This document shows positions 1 to 6,857 of a stretch of 9,353 nucleotides of DNA, one piece after another. Within the stretch, counting starts at the first letter, position 1; the number at the start of each line of letters is the position of its first letter. Source of the DNA: CAKAHY01 sp041848045 (GTDB lineage Bacteria > Bacillota > Clostridia > Lachnospirales > Lachnospiraceae); the NCBI GenBank assembly GCA_041848045.1, contig JBGZHY010000011.1, positions 1 to 9,353 of the forward strand. Reading direction: 5' to 3'. A program made the position numbers and the translations under genes. The notes below the pieces were generated by a model. The model saw only the letters and a list, made by a program, of their open reading frames with translations. It ran no database searches and was not told the DNA's origin.

Positions 1-1
1 G

Positions 2-919
2 AAAAAAGCGAAAATACCCAATAAGCTCTGGCGGGAAGAGCTGCATTTGAATCCCATAGAATACTACAATATGCTGGTGGAGCTGGACAAGGAGGTTCCG
101 GAAAGCGTCATTGTCATATTGAGTGATATCGGGAACATACAGATGTTTATGCCCTCCCTTTTTGCCGCTTTGGCTGCGGCAAACGGAGAGGAGGCAATCA
201 AAAGATTTTCCAAATTTAAGAAACTGCTGGGGCCGGTGGAAGCAGAATATATCATCTCCGACAGCTCTGTAAGCGTACATTTTACCTATGTACACAGGCA
301 GCAGGAGCTGCCGAAATTTGCCGTGCTGAACGAGCAGCTCTTGTTGCTCAGTATCTTAAGGACGGGTACAGGGGAGCGTATCGTACCTTTGCTGGTGGAG
401 AGTCCCTTTACTTATGAAGCCGATACAATAAAGCATTTCGGGATACAGCCGCAAAAAGCGGGTTACAACCAAATCGTATTTGACAAAAGAGATTTGGAGC
501 GGGCATTTCTGCCCCATAACAATGTAATGTTTTCCTACATCGAACCGGAGCTGAACCGGCAACTGGCAATGGCGGAACAGGAGAAATCCTTTACGAACTT
601 TGTGCAGCAGGAGCTGTTGTCGGCGATACCGGGCGGCTGCTTCAGTGCAGAGCATATTGCCGGAAAGCTTGGCCTCAGCGTAAGAAGCCTACAAAGAAAT
701 TTGTCCGCAGAGAATACAAGCTATAAGGAGCAGCTGCAAAGCGTTCAAAAATCTATGGCTTTCGGCTACCTGAACCTGCAGCTTGGCACGGATGAAATTG
801 CCTGTCTGCTGGGTTATACGGAAACCAATGCTTTCTTGAGAGCTTTTAAACATTGGACAGGAATGTCCTTGACGGAATATAAACAAAAAAAAAAATTTCT
901 CCTTTTAATTTTTGTTTAA
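2..919 (+). CDS. AraC-family transcriptional regulator, 5' end missing
   Basis: The frame is open from the window edge, so the N-terminus lies outside; 305 residues are visible. A TTG at 47 could be read as a start, but the sequence before it (AKIPNKLW...) still fits the family, so I treat the gene as partial. The first roughly 180 residues resemble the arabinose-binding-like N-terminal domain of the OruR/ArgR-type AraC subgroup, usually about 330 residues in full. The last roughly 85 residues form the paired helix-turn-helix DNA-binding domain: a first helix pair around IAGKLGLSVRSLQRNL and a second around EIACLLGYTETNAFLRAFKHWTG, ending in the usual SLTEYK. The protein should bind DNA and control a nearby gene, possibly the lipoprotein downstream, but nothing here shows the target. 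The C-terminus is odd: an 11-A run leads into a hydrophobic tail (FLLLIFV), so a one-base slip would change the end of the protein. Family assignment is firm; ligand unknown. Confidence 0.88.
   Translation, partial: KKAKIPNKLWREELHLNPIEYYNMLVELDKEVPESVIVILSDIGNIQMFMPSLFAALAAANGEEAIKRFSKFKKLLGPVEAEYIISDSSVSVHFTYVHRQQELPKFAVLNEQLLLLSILRTGTGERIVPLLVESPFTYEADTIKHFGIQPQKAGYNQIVFDKRDLERAFLPHNNVMFSYIEPELNRQLAMAEQEKSFTNFVQQELLSAIPGGCFSAEHIAGKLGLSVRSLQRNLSAENTSYKEQLQSVQKSMAFGYLNLQLGTDEIACLLGYTETNAFLRAFKHWTGMSLTEYKQKKKFLLLIFV
881..917. repeat. A/T inverted repeat across the end of the AraC gene
   Basis: AAACAAAAA (881-889) is matched by its exact complement TTTTTGTTT (909-917), which runs into the stop codon. 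The loop of 19 nt contains the rest of an 11-A run (885-895 region). The stem has only one G-C pair, so it is a poor intrinsic terminator by itself. It may still help end the AraC transcript, since it is followed by a T-rich stretch. Confidence 0.35.
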
Positions 920-998
920 TCTTTGTGCTTTAAGATAAGCCCATAGAAACAAAAATTCAACAACATTTATATCATTTTGAATACAAGGAGGAATAGAT

Positions 999-1472
999 AT
1001 GCTTAACAGGAAATCTACGATATGGATATCCGCTTTGGCGAGTGCGGTACTTTTGGGAGCCTGCAGCAATGCTGCCGGAGTACAGACGGGAGGTGTAAAC
1101 ACGGCTTATGCCCAGAGCACGGTAGCGGCAGTACAGGTGCAGGAGAGTACGACAGCACAGACACAGCAAAGCACCCAGGCGGCGGTGCAGACAAGCACAG
1201 CGGCAGTACAGACGGTACCGGCAGAAAGCGGACAGGCAGGTGTGGTAAACAGCCAGAATTTAATCGGAGAAGAGCAGGCAAAGAGCATTGCCCTGCAGAC
1301 GGCGGGAGTAAGTGCCGATACGGTATCCATGATGTGGGTAGAGCTGGACAGAGATTATAATCATATTGATTATGAGATCGAGTTCCACAGCGGAGAAAAG
1401 GAGTACGAAATCAGCGTAGATGCCTATACGGGAGCGGTGTTAGAGTATTCCAGCGAAAGTATATATGATTAA
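999..1472 (+). CDS. PepSY-domain lipoprotein
   Basis: 157 residues. The start is fixed by an AAGGAGG ribosome binding site at 985-991, seven bases before the ATG. The N-terminus has a basic n-region (NRK), a hydrophobic stretch and a lipobox LGAC with Cys22, so it is predicted to be lipid-anchored on the outer face of the membrane. Residues about 23-85 are a low-complexity linker rich in Ala, Gln, Thr, Val and Ser, with repeated AAVQT-like units. Residues about 88-151 match a PepSY domain: helix (EEQAKSIALQTAGV), then strands ending in the typical ISVDAYTGAVLEY. PepSY domains are thought to act as inhibitory or regulatory modules on extracellular enzymes; the partner is not visible here. It lies 79 nt after the AraC gene, and I saw no convincing promoter in that gap. 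Confidence 0.85.
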   Translation: MLNRKSTIWISALASAVLLGACSNAAGVQTGGVNTAYAQSTVAAVQVQESTTAQTQQSTQAAVQTSTAAVQTVPAESGQAGVVNSQNLIGEEQAKSIALQTAGVSADTVSMMWVELDRDYNHIDYEIEFHSGEKEYEISVDAYTGAVLEYSSESIYD

Positions 1473-1479
1473 ATGAAGA

Positions 1480-1517
1480 AAACGGCAGGTTCGGAGAGGT
1501 TTCCGAGTCTGCCGTTT
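1480..1517. terminator. Bidirectional intrinsic terminator
   Basis: AAACGGCAG (1480-1488) pairs with CTGCCGTTT (1509-1517). Inside it TCGGA (1491-1495) pairs with TCCGA (1502-1506), giving a long two-part stem. It lies between the convergent lipoprotein gene and the minus-strand membrane protein gene, 7 nt after one stop and 5 nt beyond the other. Both strands carry T-containing flanks (TTTGTAG on plus, TTTTCTTCATTT on minus), the minus side being the better tail. Confidence 0.8.
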
Positions 1518-1522
1518 GTAGA

Positions 1523-1846
1523 TTAGTCGGCAAATTCCGTATGTCTTATCTTCCATTTTTTCAAGGCGATGTTGAGCCAAAAGGAATAGATACCGCAGGT
1601 AACCAGGCAAAGCAAAAGCCAGATGATCCATTGCCCGAAGAGCTGAATGGCAGTGCCGGTAAAACGCAGGCGGTGTCCGTTGATGACCGTATGCTTGGCC
1701 TCCCAGCTGTAAATCATACAAATTGCCCAAGGAAAGCAGATGCCCAAAGTAAGAACAGTCACCAGGCTTCCCAAAATCTGCCAGCCGATAAGCTGTAAAA
1801 GGCCTCCGTCAAAATAGGATACGGCAGGGCTGTTTTGTGTGCTCAT
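1523..1846 (-). CDS. Small DUF898-like membrane protein
   Basis: 107 residues, using the ATG at 1846. A good ribosome binding site (AAGGAGA) sits just upstream of that ATG on the minus strand. A 34-codon upstream extension of the frame is basic, lacks a ribosome binding site and covers the promoter region, so I reject it. Two hydrophobic halves are visible, each probably one or two membrane passes: residues about 12-53 and 62-103. The halves align without gaps (FDG/FTG, QL, G, TLGI/TCGI, PW/FW, W, HT), so the protein looks like an internal duplication. This pattern resembles DUF898 (YjgN-like) proteins common in Firmicutes; function unknown. It is transcribed toward the PepSY lipoprotein gene and away from the ATPase operon. 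Confidence 0.75.
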   Translation of the reverse strand: MSTQNSPAVSYFDGGLLQLIGWQILGSLVTVLTLGICFPWAICMIYSWEAKHTVINGHRLRFTGTAIQLFGQWIIWLLLCLVTCGIYSFWLNIALKKWKIRHTEFAD

Positions 1847-1874
1847 GATAGATTCTCCTTTCGATTTTTTGTTT

Positions 1875-1902
1875 ATTATATCACCTGCGGCGAGCCTGTG
1901 CA
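1875..1902 (-). promoter_or_regulatory. Probable promoter of the DUF898-like gene
   Basis: On the minus strand a perfect -10 TATAAT (1875-1880) lies 16 nt from a weak -35 TGCACA (1897-1902). It is about 30 nt upstream of the ATG at 1846, leaving room for a short leader with the AAGGAGA site. The -35 matches the consensus at only four of six bases. Confidence 0.5.
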
Positions 1903-1941
1903 CCCTTAAAATTCCGGAATAAAATTTCTCACCCTTCCTAC

Positions 1942-1970
1942 TTGTCAAAGCCCTCGGAATTTGCTATATT
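1942..1970 (+). promoter_or_regulatory. Sigma-70-type promoter of the ATPase operon
   Basis: TTGTCA (1942-1947) and TATATT (1965-1970) are separated by exactly 17 nt. Transcription would begin near 1977, right at the 5' end of the predicted riboswitch, which is where a riboswitch leader promoter should be. Confidence 0.7.
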
Positions 1971-1977
1971 GTCCCTA

Positions 1978-2092
1978 GCAAAGAGGGAGTAGTTGCACAT
2001 GGACGCCGGTTCTTGTGTTTTAGCTTTCGTCAGGACGTTTCTGCGGAAACCGGAGGTTAGATGACCGTTATTTGGTTAGACAAGACTTTTTG
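1978..2092 (+). promoter_or_regulatory. yybP-ykoY family (manganese) riboswitch
   Basis: The leader begins with CAAAGAGGGAGTAG (1979-1992), close to the family's characteristic AAAGGGGAGUAG start. It ends with GGTTAGACAAGACTTTTTG (2074-2092), close to the family's GGUUAG-GCAAGACCUU end. The closing helix P1 can be drawn as CAAAGAG (1979-1985) with CTTTTTG (2086-2092), with one G-U pair. Between them are CCGGTT (2006-2011) with AACCGG (2048-2053), and the internal element TCGTCAGGACG (2027-2037). Known members bind Mn2+ and commonly control P-type ATPases and other Mn exporters. The gene that follows is exactly such an ATPase. The call rests on motif recall rather than a covariance-model search, but motif order, context and linked terminator all agree. 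Confidence 0.85.
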
Positions 2093-2127
2093 TGCATGTG
2101 TTTTGCGTGCGCAGAGAGTCTTTTTTT
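2082..2127 (+). terminator. Riboswitch-controlled intrinsic terminator
   Basis: Positions 2082-2098 pair with 2106-2122 over 17 bp with no mismatch when G-U pairs are allowed, closing a 7-nt loop. Seven T residues follow (2121-2127). The 5' arm contains 2086-2092, the 3' strand of the aptamer closing helix, so the aptamer and the terminator cannot both form. Metal-bound aptamer should therefore block the terminator and allow transcription of the ATPase. Confidence 0.85.
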
Positions 2128-2182
2128 ATGCTTTATATAGACTTTGCGCCGGCAAGGAGGATAGTAAGTAAAAGGAGATTTT

Positions 2183-4804
2183 ATGAAAGAGGTTTATCAG
2201 TTAAGCAAAGAAGAGCTCTTTGAAGCCTATGGCACAGAGCAGGGTTTACGTGAAGAAGCTGCCGTGCAAAAACGAAAGGAGTACGGTGAAAATGTTCTGG
2301 AAGAAAAAGGGAAAAAGCCCATTTGGCGTATTTTTGCCGACCAGTTCGCCGATCTGATTGTTATTATTCTGATTGTGGCAGCGGGTATTTCCATGCTTTC
2401 CGGCAATATGGAAAGCAGTATCGTGATTTGGGTGGTGCTGGTGCTCAATGCCGTTTTGGGAACCGTGCAGTATGTCAAAGCGGAAAAATCTTTGGATTCC
2501 CTCAAGGCGCTCTCCTCCCCGAAAGCCAAAGTGCTGCGGGACGGCGTCAAAAAGGAGCTGGCTTCTAAGGAAATTGTGCCGGGTGATATCGTTCTCTTGG
2601 AAGCGGGGGATATGATTGTAGCGGACGGACGTATTGTTTCCAACTTCTCCCTGCAGGTGAATGAAAGCTCTCTGACCGGAGAGTCCACCAATATTGATAA
2701 GGAAGATATAGAGATTGACAAGGAGCTGGCTTTGGGGGACAGAAGCAATATGGTCTTTTCCGGCAGCCTGGTAACCTACGGACGCGCCAATGTGCTGGTG
2801 ACAGCCACCGGTATGCAAACGGAAATGGGTAAGATCGCCAGTCTGATGAATGAAACCAAAAGCAAGAAGACTCCTTTGCAGCTTAGCTTGGATAAGTTCA
2901 GCAAAAATCTGGCAATCATCATTATGCTGATCAGCGCTCTGGTCTTCGGTCTGCGCATTTCCCAGGGAGCGGATCTTCTGAGTGCGATGATGTTTGCCGT
3001 GGCTTTGGCGGTGGCGGCGGTGCCGGAGGCTTTGAGCTCCATTGTTACCATCGTGCAGGCAATCGGTACCAGAAAAATGGCGGCAGACAATGCCATTATT
3101 AAAGATTTGAAGGCTGTGGAGAGTCTGGGTTGTGTTTCCGTTATCTGCTCCGACAAAACCGGTACCCTGACCCAGAATAAGATGGAGGTTAAGCAGGTCT
3201 TTATTGACGGCGCGATTTATCAGCCGGAGGAGCTTAATCTGGATGAGTACGGGCACAGATTGCTTTTGTATAATGCAATTTTAAACAATGATTCCCGACT
3301 GGATGAGAAAAAGGACATCGGCGATCCTACGGAAGTGGCGCTTTTAACCATGGCAAGAAAGGCGGGCCTGGTACATCTGGGCGCCACGGAAGAGGATGTC
3401 AGAAGCCAGATGCCTCGCCTAGCGGAGCTGGCTTTTGATTCCGACAGAAAGTTGATGAGTACGGAATACAAGGTACACGGCAAGAGAACTCTGTTTACCA
3501 AGGGTGCGGTGGATGTGCTTTTGGACAGAGTGGAAAATATAATGAGCAAAGGAGGCGTGCGGCCGATTACGGAGGCGGACAAGGAGGAGATTTTGCAGGC
3601 AAACCGGCATTTCTCCGAAAACGGTCTGCGCGTGCTGGCCTTCGCCTATAAGGACAGCGTGGGGGGAGAGAGTCTTTCTCTGGAAAGCGAGTACGGATAT
3701 ACCTTTACGGCCCTGACGGCAATGGTTGACCCGCCGAGGGAGGAAGCAACGGAGGCGGTGGCGGATGCCATTCGTGCCGGTATCAAGCCGGTGATGATCA
3801 CAGGCGATCATAAGGTAACGGCAAGAGCTATTGCCAGGCAAATCGGCATTTACAGAGAAGGGGACAGGGCGCTGACGGGTCAGGAGCTTGACAGAATGAG
3901 CGACGAGGAACTGGATGCCTGTCTGGAAAAGGTTTCCGTCTATGCCCGTGTATCACCGGAAAATAAAATTCGTATCGTGGGGGCGTGGCAGAAAAAGGGA
4001 CATATTGTATCCATGACCGGGGACGGCGTCAATGATGCGCCGGCACTGAAAAAGGCGGATATCGGCGTGGCTATGGGCATTACCGGTACGGAGGTGTCTA
4101 AAGATGCAGCGGCGATGGTATTGGCGGATGATAATTTTGCGACCATCATGAAGGCGGTGTTAAACGGCAGAAATGTGTACCGGAATATCATGAACGCCAT
4201 TCAATTCCTGCTTTCCGGCAATACGGCGGCGATTTTGGTGGTTTTGTTCTGCTCCTTTGCAGCTCTGGCTTCTCCTTTTGAACCGGTGCATCTGCTTTTT
4301 ATCAATCTGCTGACCGATTCCTTACCGGCGCTGGCCATCGGTATGGAGCCTTCCGATAAGCGACTGCTGGAAAATAAACCTCGCAATCCGAAGGAAGGTA
4401 TTTTGACCAAAAAATTCTTAAGAGAGCTTTTGTTCTACGGCATATTGATTGGAAGTGCAACTCTGCTCGCTTATTTCAGGGGCTTACAGACCGATGAAAA
4501 GACAGCCAGCACCATGGCTTTTGCGGCGCTCACCCTTGCAAGGCTCTTCCACGGAATGAACTGCAGAAGCGAGTATTCTATTGCAAAAATCGGTTTCTTT
4601 AGCAACAAGTGGAGCCTGCTGGCTTTATCAAGCGGTATTCTTTTGCTGGCTTTGGTACTCTACATACCGATTTTCCAAAATCTGTTCCTTGCTGTGCCTT
4701 TAAGCGGCGCACAGTTAACATATATTTTTGCTCTGGCTTTGGCGCCGATCGTGCTGATACAAGCGCAGAAATTGATAAAGGAAAGTATAGTCAAAAGGAA
4801 ATAG
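2183..4804 (+). CDS. P2-type cation-transporting ATPase (Ca2+/Mn2+ exporter type)
   Basis: 873 residues, a normal length for PMR1/SERCA-like bacterial pumps. An AAAGGAG site (2171-2177) fixes the ATG; a second AAGGAGG lies at 2154-2160 with no start after it. Actuator motif TGES is at 165-168, the phosphorylated Asp324 is in DKTGT, the nucleotide-binding KGA is at 440-442, MVDPP is near 514, MITGDH is near 538, and the hinge TGDGVNDAP is at 612-620. Ion-site residues visible are Glu282 in M4 (VPEAL) and Asn708, Thr711 and Asp712 in M6 (NLLTD). M5 has SGN (678-680) where SERCA carries SSNxGE, so the SERCA site-I Glu is absent, as in single-site PMR1-type Ca/Mn pumps. It pumps divalent cation out of the cytoplasm using ATP. 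The manganese-type riboswitch upstream favours Mn2+ as a physiological substrate or signal, with Ca2+ also possible. The Na/Pi transporter gene follows 18 nt later. Confidence 0.93.
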   Translation: MKEVYQLSKEELFEAYGTEQGLREEAAVQKRKEYGENVLEEKGKKPIWRIFADQFADLIVIILIVAAGISMLSGNMESSIVIWVVLVLNAVLGTVQYVKAEKSLDSLKALSSPKAKVLRDGVKKELASKEIVPGDIVLLEAGDMIVADGRIVSNFSLQVNESSLTGESTNIDKEDIEIDKELALGDRSNMVFSGSLVTYGRANVLVTATGMQTEMGKIASLMNETKSKKTPLQLSLDKFSKNLAIIIMLISALVFGLRISQGADLLSAMMFAVALAVAAVPEALSSIVTIVQAIGTRKMAADNAIIKDLKAVESLGCVSVICSDKTGTLTQNKMEVKQVFIDGAIYQPEELNLDEYGHRLLLYNAILNNDSRLDEKKDIGDPTEVALLTMARKAGLVHLGATEEDVRSQMPRLAELAFDSDRKLMSTEYKVHGKRTLFTKGAVDVLLDRVENIMSKGGVRPITEADKEEILQANRHFSENGLRVLAFAYKDSVGGESLSLESEYGYTFTALTAMVDPPREEATEAVADAIRAGIKPVMITGDHKVTARAIARQIGIYREGDRALTGQELDRMSDEELDACLEKVSVYARVSPENKIRIVGAWQKKGHIVSMTGDGVNDAPALKKADIGVAMGITGTEVSKDAAAMVLADDNFATIMKAVLNGRNVYRNIMNAIQFLLSGNTAAILVVLFCSFAALASPFEPVHLLFINLLTDSLPALAIGMEPSDKRLLENKPRNPKEGILTKKFLRELLFYGILIGSATLLAYFRGLQTDEKTASTMAFAALTLARLFHGMNCRSEYSIAKIGFFSNKWSLLALSSGILLLALVLYIPIFQNLFLAVPLSGAQLTYIFALALAPIVLIQAQKLIKESIVKRK

Positions 4805-4822
4805 TAGGATAAGAATGGGAAA

Positions 4823-6487
4823 ATGTATATGTCTGTTACAGATTTAATGGCTCTTTTGGGCGGTTTGGCACTGTTTTTGTATGGAATGCAGATGATGAGT
4901 GTCGGCCTGGAAGCGGCTGCGGGCAACAAAATGAAACTGGTTTTGGAAAAAATCACTGCCAATCGTTTTATAGGTGTTTTGGTGGGTGCCGTGATTACGG
5001 CAGTGATTCAATCCTCCTCCGCCACAACGGTTATGGTGGTGGGTTTTGTCAATTCCGGAATGATGACCTTAAATCAAGCCGTATGGATTATTATGGGTGC
5101 CAATATCGGAACCACGATTACCGGTCAGATGATTGCGTTGAATGTGGGAGAAGTGGCTCCTTTGCTCGCTTTTCTGGGGGTAGCCGCCATTGTCTTCATT
5201 AAAAATGACAGGATTAAGCATTACGGAGAAATTTTGGCAGGACTTGGTGTTTTGTTTATCGGAATGGGGATGATGAGTACGGCAATGAAGCCTCTGGCAA
5301 ATTCTCCGGAATTTATCAGTCTGCTGACCAAGTTCCAAAACCCTATTCTCGGTATTTTGGCGGGAACCATATTTACAGCCATCATTCAGTCATCCTCGGC
5401 TTCCGTCGGCATTTTACAGGCCTTGGCAAACAGCGGTTTGATTGGATTAAACGGCGCGGCTTTCGTACTGTTCGGTCAGAATATCGGTACCTGCATCACG
5501 GCTCTGTTGGCAGCCATCGGCACAAGCCAGAATGCAAAGCGCTCAACCCTGATCCATATTATGTTTAATGTGTTCGGAACCATTGTGTTTACCATTTTGT
5601 GTCTGACTACGCCGCTGATTCCGACGATGGTCGGCCTGACGCCGGACAATCCTTCGGCGCAGATTGCGAACCTGCACACCTTGTTTAATGTGGTGACCAC
5701 CATTTTGCTGCTGCCTTTCGGTACCTATCTGCCGAAGCTGGCAAGCTTCCTGTTAAAGGGCAAGGGAAAGGAAGAGAGCGAGGGTATGCAGACCCTCTAT
5801 TTGATGGATACGAAGCATATCGGTATGGATAAGCTTGGCGTTTCCGTGGTTTACATGGAAAGCATCAAGAAGGAGCTGACCAGAATGCTCGGCATGGCAA
5901 AGGAAAATGTGCACCAATCCTTCTCCATTTTGAAGAAAAAAGAAGGAGAAAAGCGGGGTGAACGCTTTAAGGAGATTGAGGAACGGGAGCAGTACATCGA
6001 CTTTTTAAATAAAGCCATTTCCGGCAATGCGGTACACGCAGTATCTTTTGAAAGCACGGAAAAGGGAAGTCAGATTTACAATTCCTTATTCTATATTGCC
6101 AGCAACATTGAAAGAATGGGTGACCATGCCATGAATATTGCCGAATATTCCTATATGATTTGGGATAAAAAGCTGGCTTTGTCGGAGGAGGCCAAGGAGG
6201 AGATCGTGGAAATGCAAAAGGTCTGTGACGAGGTCTTTGACATCCTGCTGGAAACGCCGGAGGATATGATACACTGGCATGAAAGAGTGGCGGCATACGA
6301 GCAGAAGATTGACGATATGACCCTGCACTACAAAGGCAATATGTATGAGAGAATACAAAGCGGAAAATGCTCCGGAGAAAGCAGCATCTCCTATTCCGAT
6401 ATGCTGACGGATTTCGAGCGAATCGGCGACCATGCGCTGAATATTTCCAATGAGATGCTCAAGATTGCAATTTTGGAAGGAAAATAG
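4823..6487 (+). CDS. Na+/phosphate cotransporter (NptA/YjbB type) with PhoU-like C-terminus
   Basis: 554 residues. The membrane part (about 1-310) has the two inverted Na/Pi repeats, each with a QSSS signature: QSSSATT at 63-69 and QSSSAS at 189-194. These are followed by GANIGTT (92-98) and GQNIGT (218-223). The cytoplasmic part (about 335-554) is PhoU-like, helical and charged, with paired ERMGDHAMNIAE (430-441) and ERIGDHALNIS (532-542) motifs. Family members move phosphate with sodium; bacterial YjbB-type versions have been linked to phosphate export. The gene starts 18 nt after the ATPase stop, with only a weak ribosome binding site (GGGA at 4817-4820), and an alternative ATG lies two codons in. 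It is likely co-transcribed and perhaps translationally coupled with the ATPase, and so under the same riboswitch. Confidence 0.92.
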   Translation: MYMSVTDLMALLGGLALFLYGMQMMSVGLEAAAGNKMKLVLEKITANRFIGVLVGAVITAVIQSSSATTVMVVGFVNSGMMTLNQAVWIIMGANIGTTITGQMIALNVGEVAPLLAFLGVAAIVFIKNDRIKHYGEILAGLGVLFIGMGMMSTAMKPLANSPEFISLLTKFQNPILGILAGTIFTAIIQSSSASVGILQALANSGLIGLNGAAFVLFGQNIGTCITALLAAIGTSQNAKRSTLIHIMFNVFGTIVFTILCLTTPLIPTMVGLTPDNPSAQIANLHTLFNVVTTILLLPFGTYLPKLASFLLKGKGKEESEGMQTLYLMDTKHIGMDKLGVSVVYMESIKKELTRMLGMAKENVHQSFSILKKKEGEKRGERFKEIEEREQYIDFLNKAISGNAVHAVSFESTEKGSQIYNSLFYIASNIERMGDHAMNIAEYSYMIWDKKLALSEEAKEEIVEMQKVCDEVFDILLETPEDMIHWHERVAAYEQKIDDMTLHYKGNMYERIQSGKCSGESSISYSDMLTDFERIGDHALNISNEMLKIAILEGK

Positions 6488-6532
6488 AGGTATTTTTAGG
6501 GAAAAGATTTAGCTGAGTTTGCGCTAAACAGA

Positions 6533-6576
6533 GAACAAGCTTCTGCTGCGAAAGTTTCACAGGCAGAAGCTTGTTC
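6533..6576 (+). repeat. Long hairpin after the transporter operon
   Basis: GAACAAGCTTCTGC (6533-6546) pairs perfectly with GCAGAAGCTTGTTC (6563-6576). The loop is itself partly self-complementary (TG, GAAA / TTTC, CA), so nearly all 44 nt form a dyad with one bulge and one mismatch. No T-run follows (CCCCTAATATAAT), so it is not a standard intrinsic terminator. It may stabilise the 3' end of the operon mRNA or act with the terminator about 80 nt downstream. Confidence 0.7.
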
Positions 6577-6652
6577 CCCTAATATAATATGAAGGTATCG
6601 ATTTGGAATTTTGTTATGCCTGCATTATAAGGTTTGCAGCCGGCTTTTGTCC

Positions 6653-6678
6653 CTACCCGAACGGGTAGTTTTTGTTTT
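6653..6678 (+). terminator. Intrinsic terminator of the ATPase-transporter operon
   Basis: CTACCC (6653-6658) pairs with GGGTAG (6663-6668) around a GAAC loop, followed by five T, a G and four T (6669-6678). It lies 165 nt after the transporter stop with no other plus-strand gene between, so it is the most likely end of the operon transcript. Confidence 0.8.
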
Positions 6679-6823
6679 ATAGGTAAGAGATTCAGCTATC
6701 AATATGTTAGAGGATGGCGAACTTTCGATTTAATGCAAATGGAAGTCTTCCACTAAAGCAGAAACTACCTTGATCGGGGTGGTGGGCAAAGAACCGAGGG
6801 CCATATGCCTGAGAGTCCGGGGG
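6679..6823. other. Gene-free junction segment
   Basis: This is the remainder of the 370-nt gap between the transporter and the MarR gene that terminators do not explain. It contains a 13-bp odd palindrome TGGAAGTCTTCCA (6740-6752) and a notably GC-rich patch (about 6773-6823). I found no convincing start codon with a ribosome binding site, RNA gene or insertion sequence end. Codon usage of the genes differs on the two sides, so this could be the scar of an insertion or rearrangement. Confidence 0.4.
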
Positions 6824-6852
6824 AAAAAGACCGCCGCTACTGCGACAGTCTT
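6824..6852 (-). terminator. Intrinsic terminator of the MarR-type gene
   Basis: On the minus strand AAGACTGTCGC pairs with GCGGCGGTCTT over 11 bp (two G-U pairs) around an AGTA loop. The descending arm runs into five T residues (plus-strand A-run 6824-6828) and then C residues. It begins 6 nt after the MarR stop codon. Confidence 0.8.
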
Positions 6853-6857
6853 ATGTA

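Noticed and set aside
1130..1230. Repeats in the lipoprotein gene as a CRISPR-like or tandem repeat array
   Set aside because: The units are short, degenerate and in frame, and they encode a low-complexity linker with no spacers.
1847..1948. N-terminal extension of the DUF898-like protein
   Set aside because: It lacks a ribosome binding site and covers the predicted TATAAT promoter; the internal ATG has a strong site.
2246..3256. 336-codon minus-strand frame inside the ATPase gene
   Set aside because: It is a shadow of the well-supported ATPase coding sequence, is rich in His, Gln and Asn, and has no family features.
6589..6630. 13-codon frame starting with ATGAAGGTATCG
   Set aside because: There is no ribosome binding site, it overlaps AT-rich promoter-like sequence, and it has no recognisable product.
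6790..6823. Minus-strand ACTCTCAGGCATATGG resembles the 3' conserved part of a glycine riboswitch aptamer
   Set aside because: The rest of the aptamer (the CCGAAGGGGCAA core and closing helix) is missing upstream, where the MarR terminator and gene end lie, and no gene follows on that strand.
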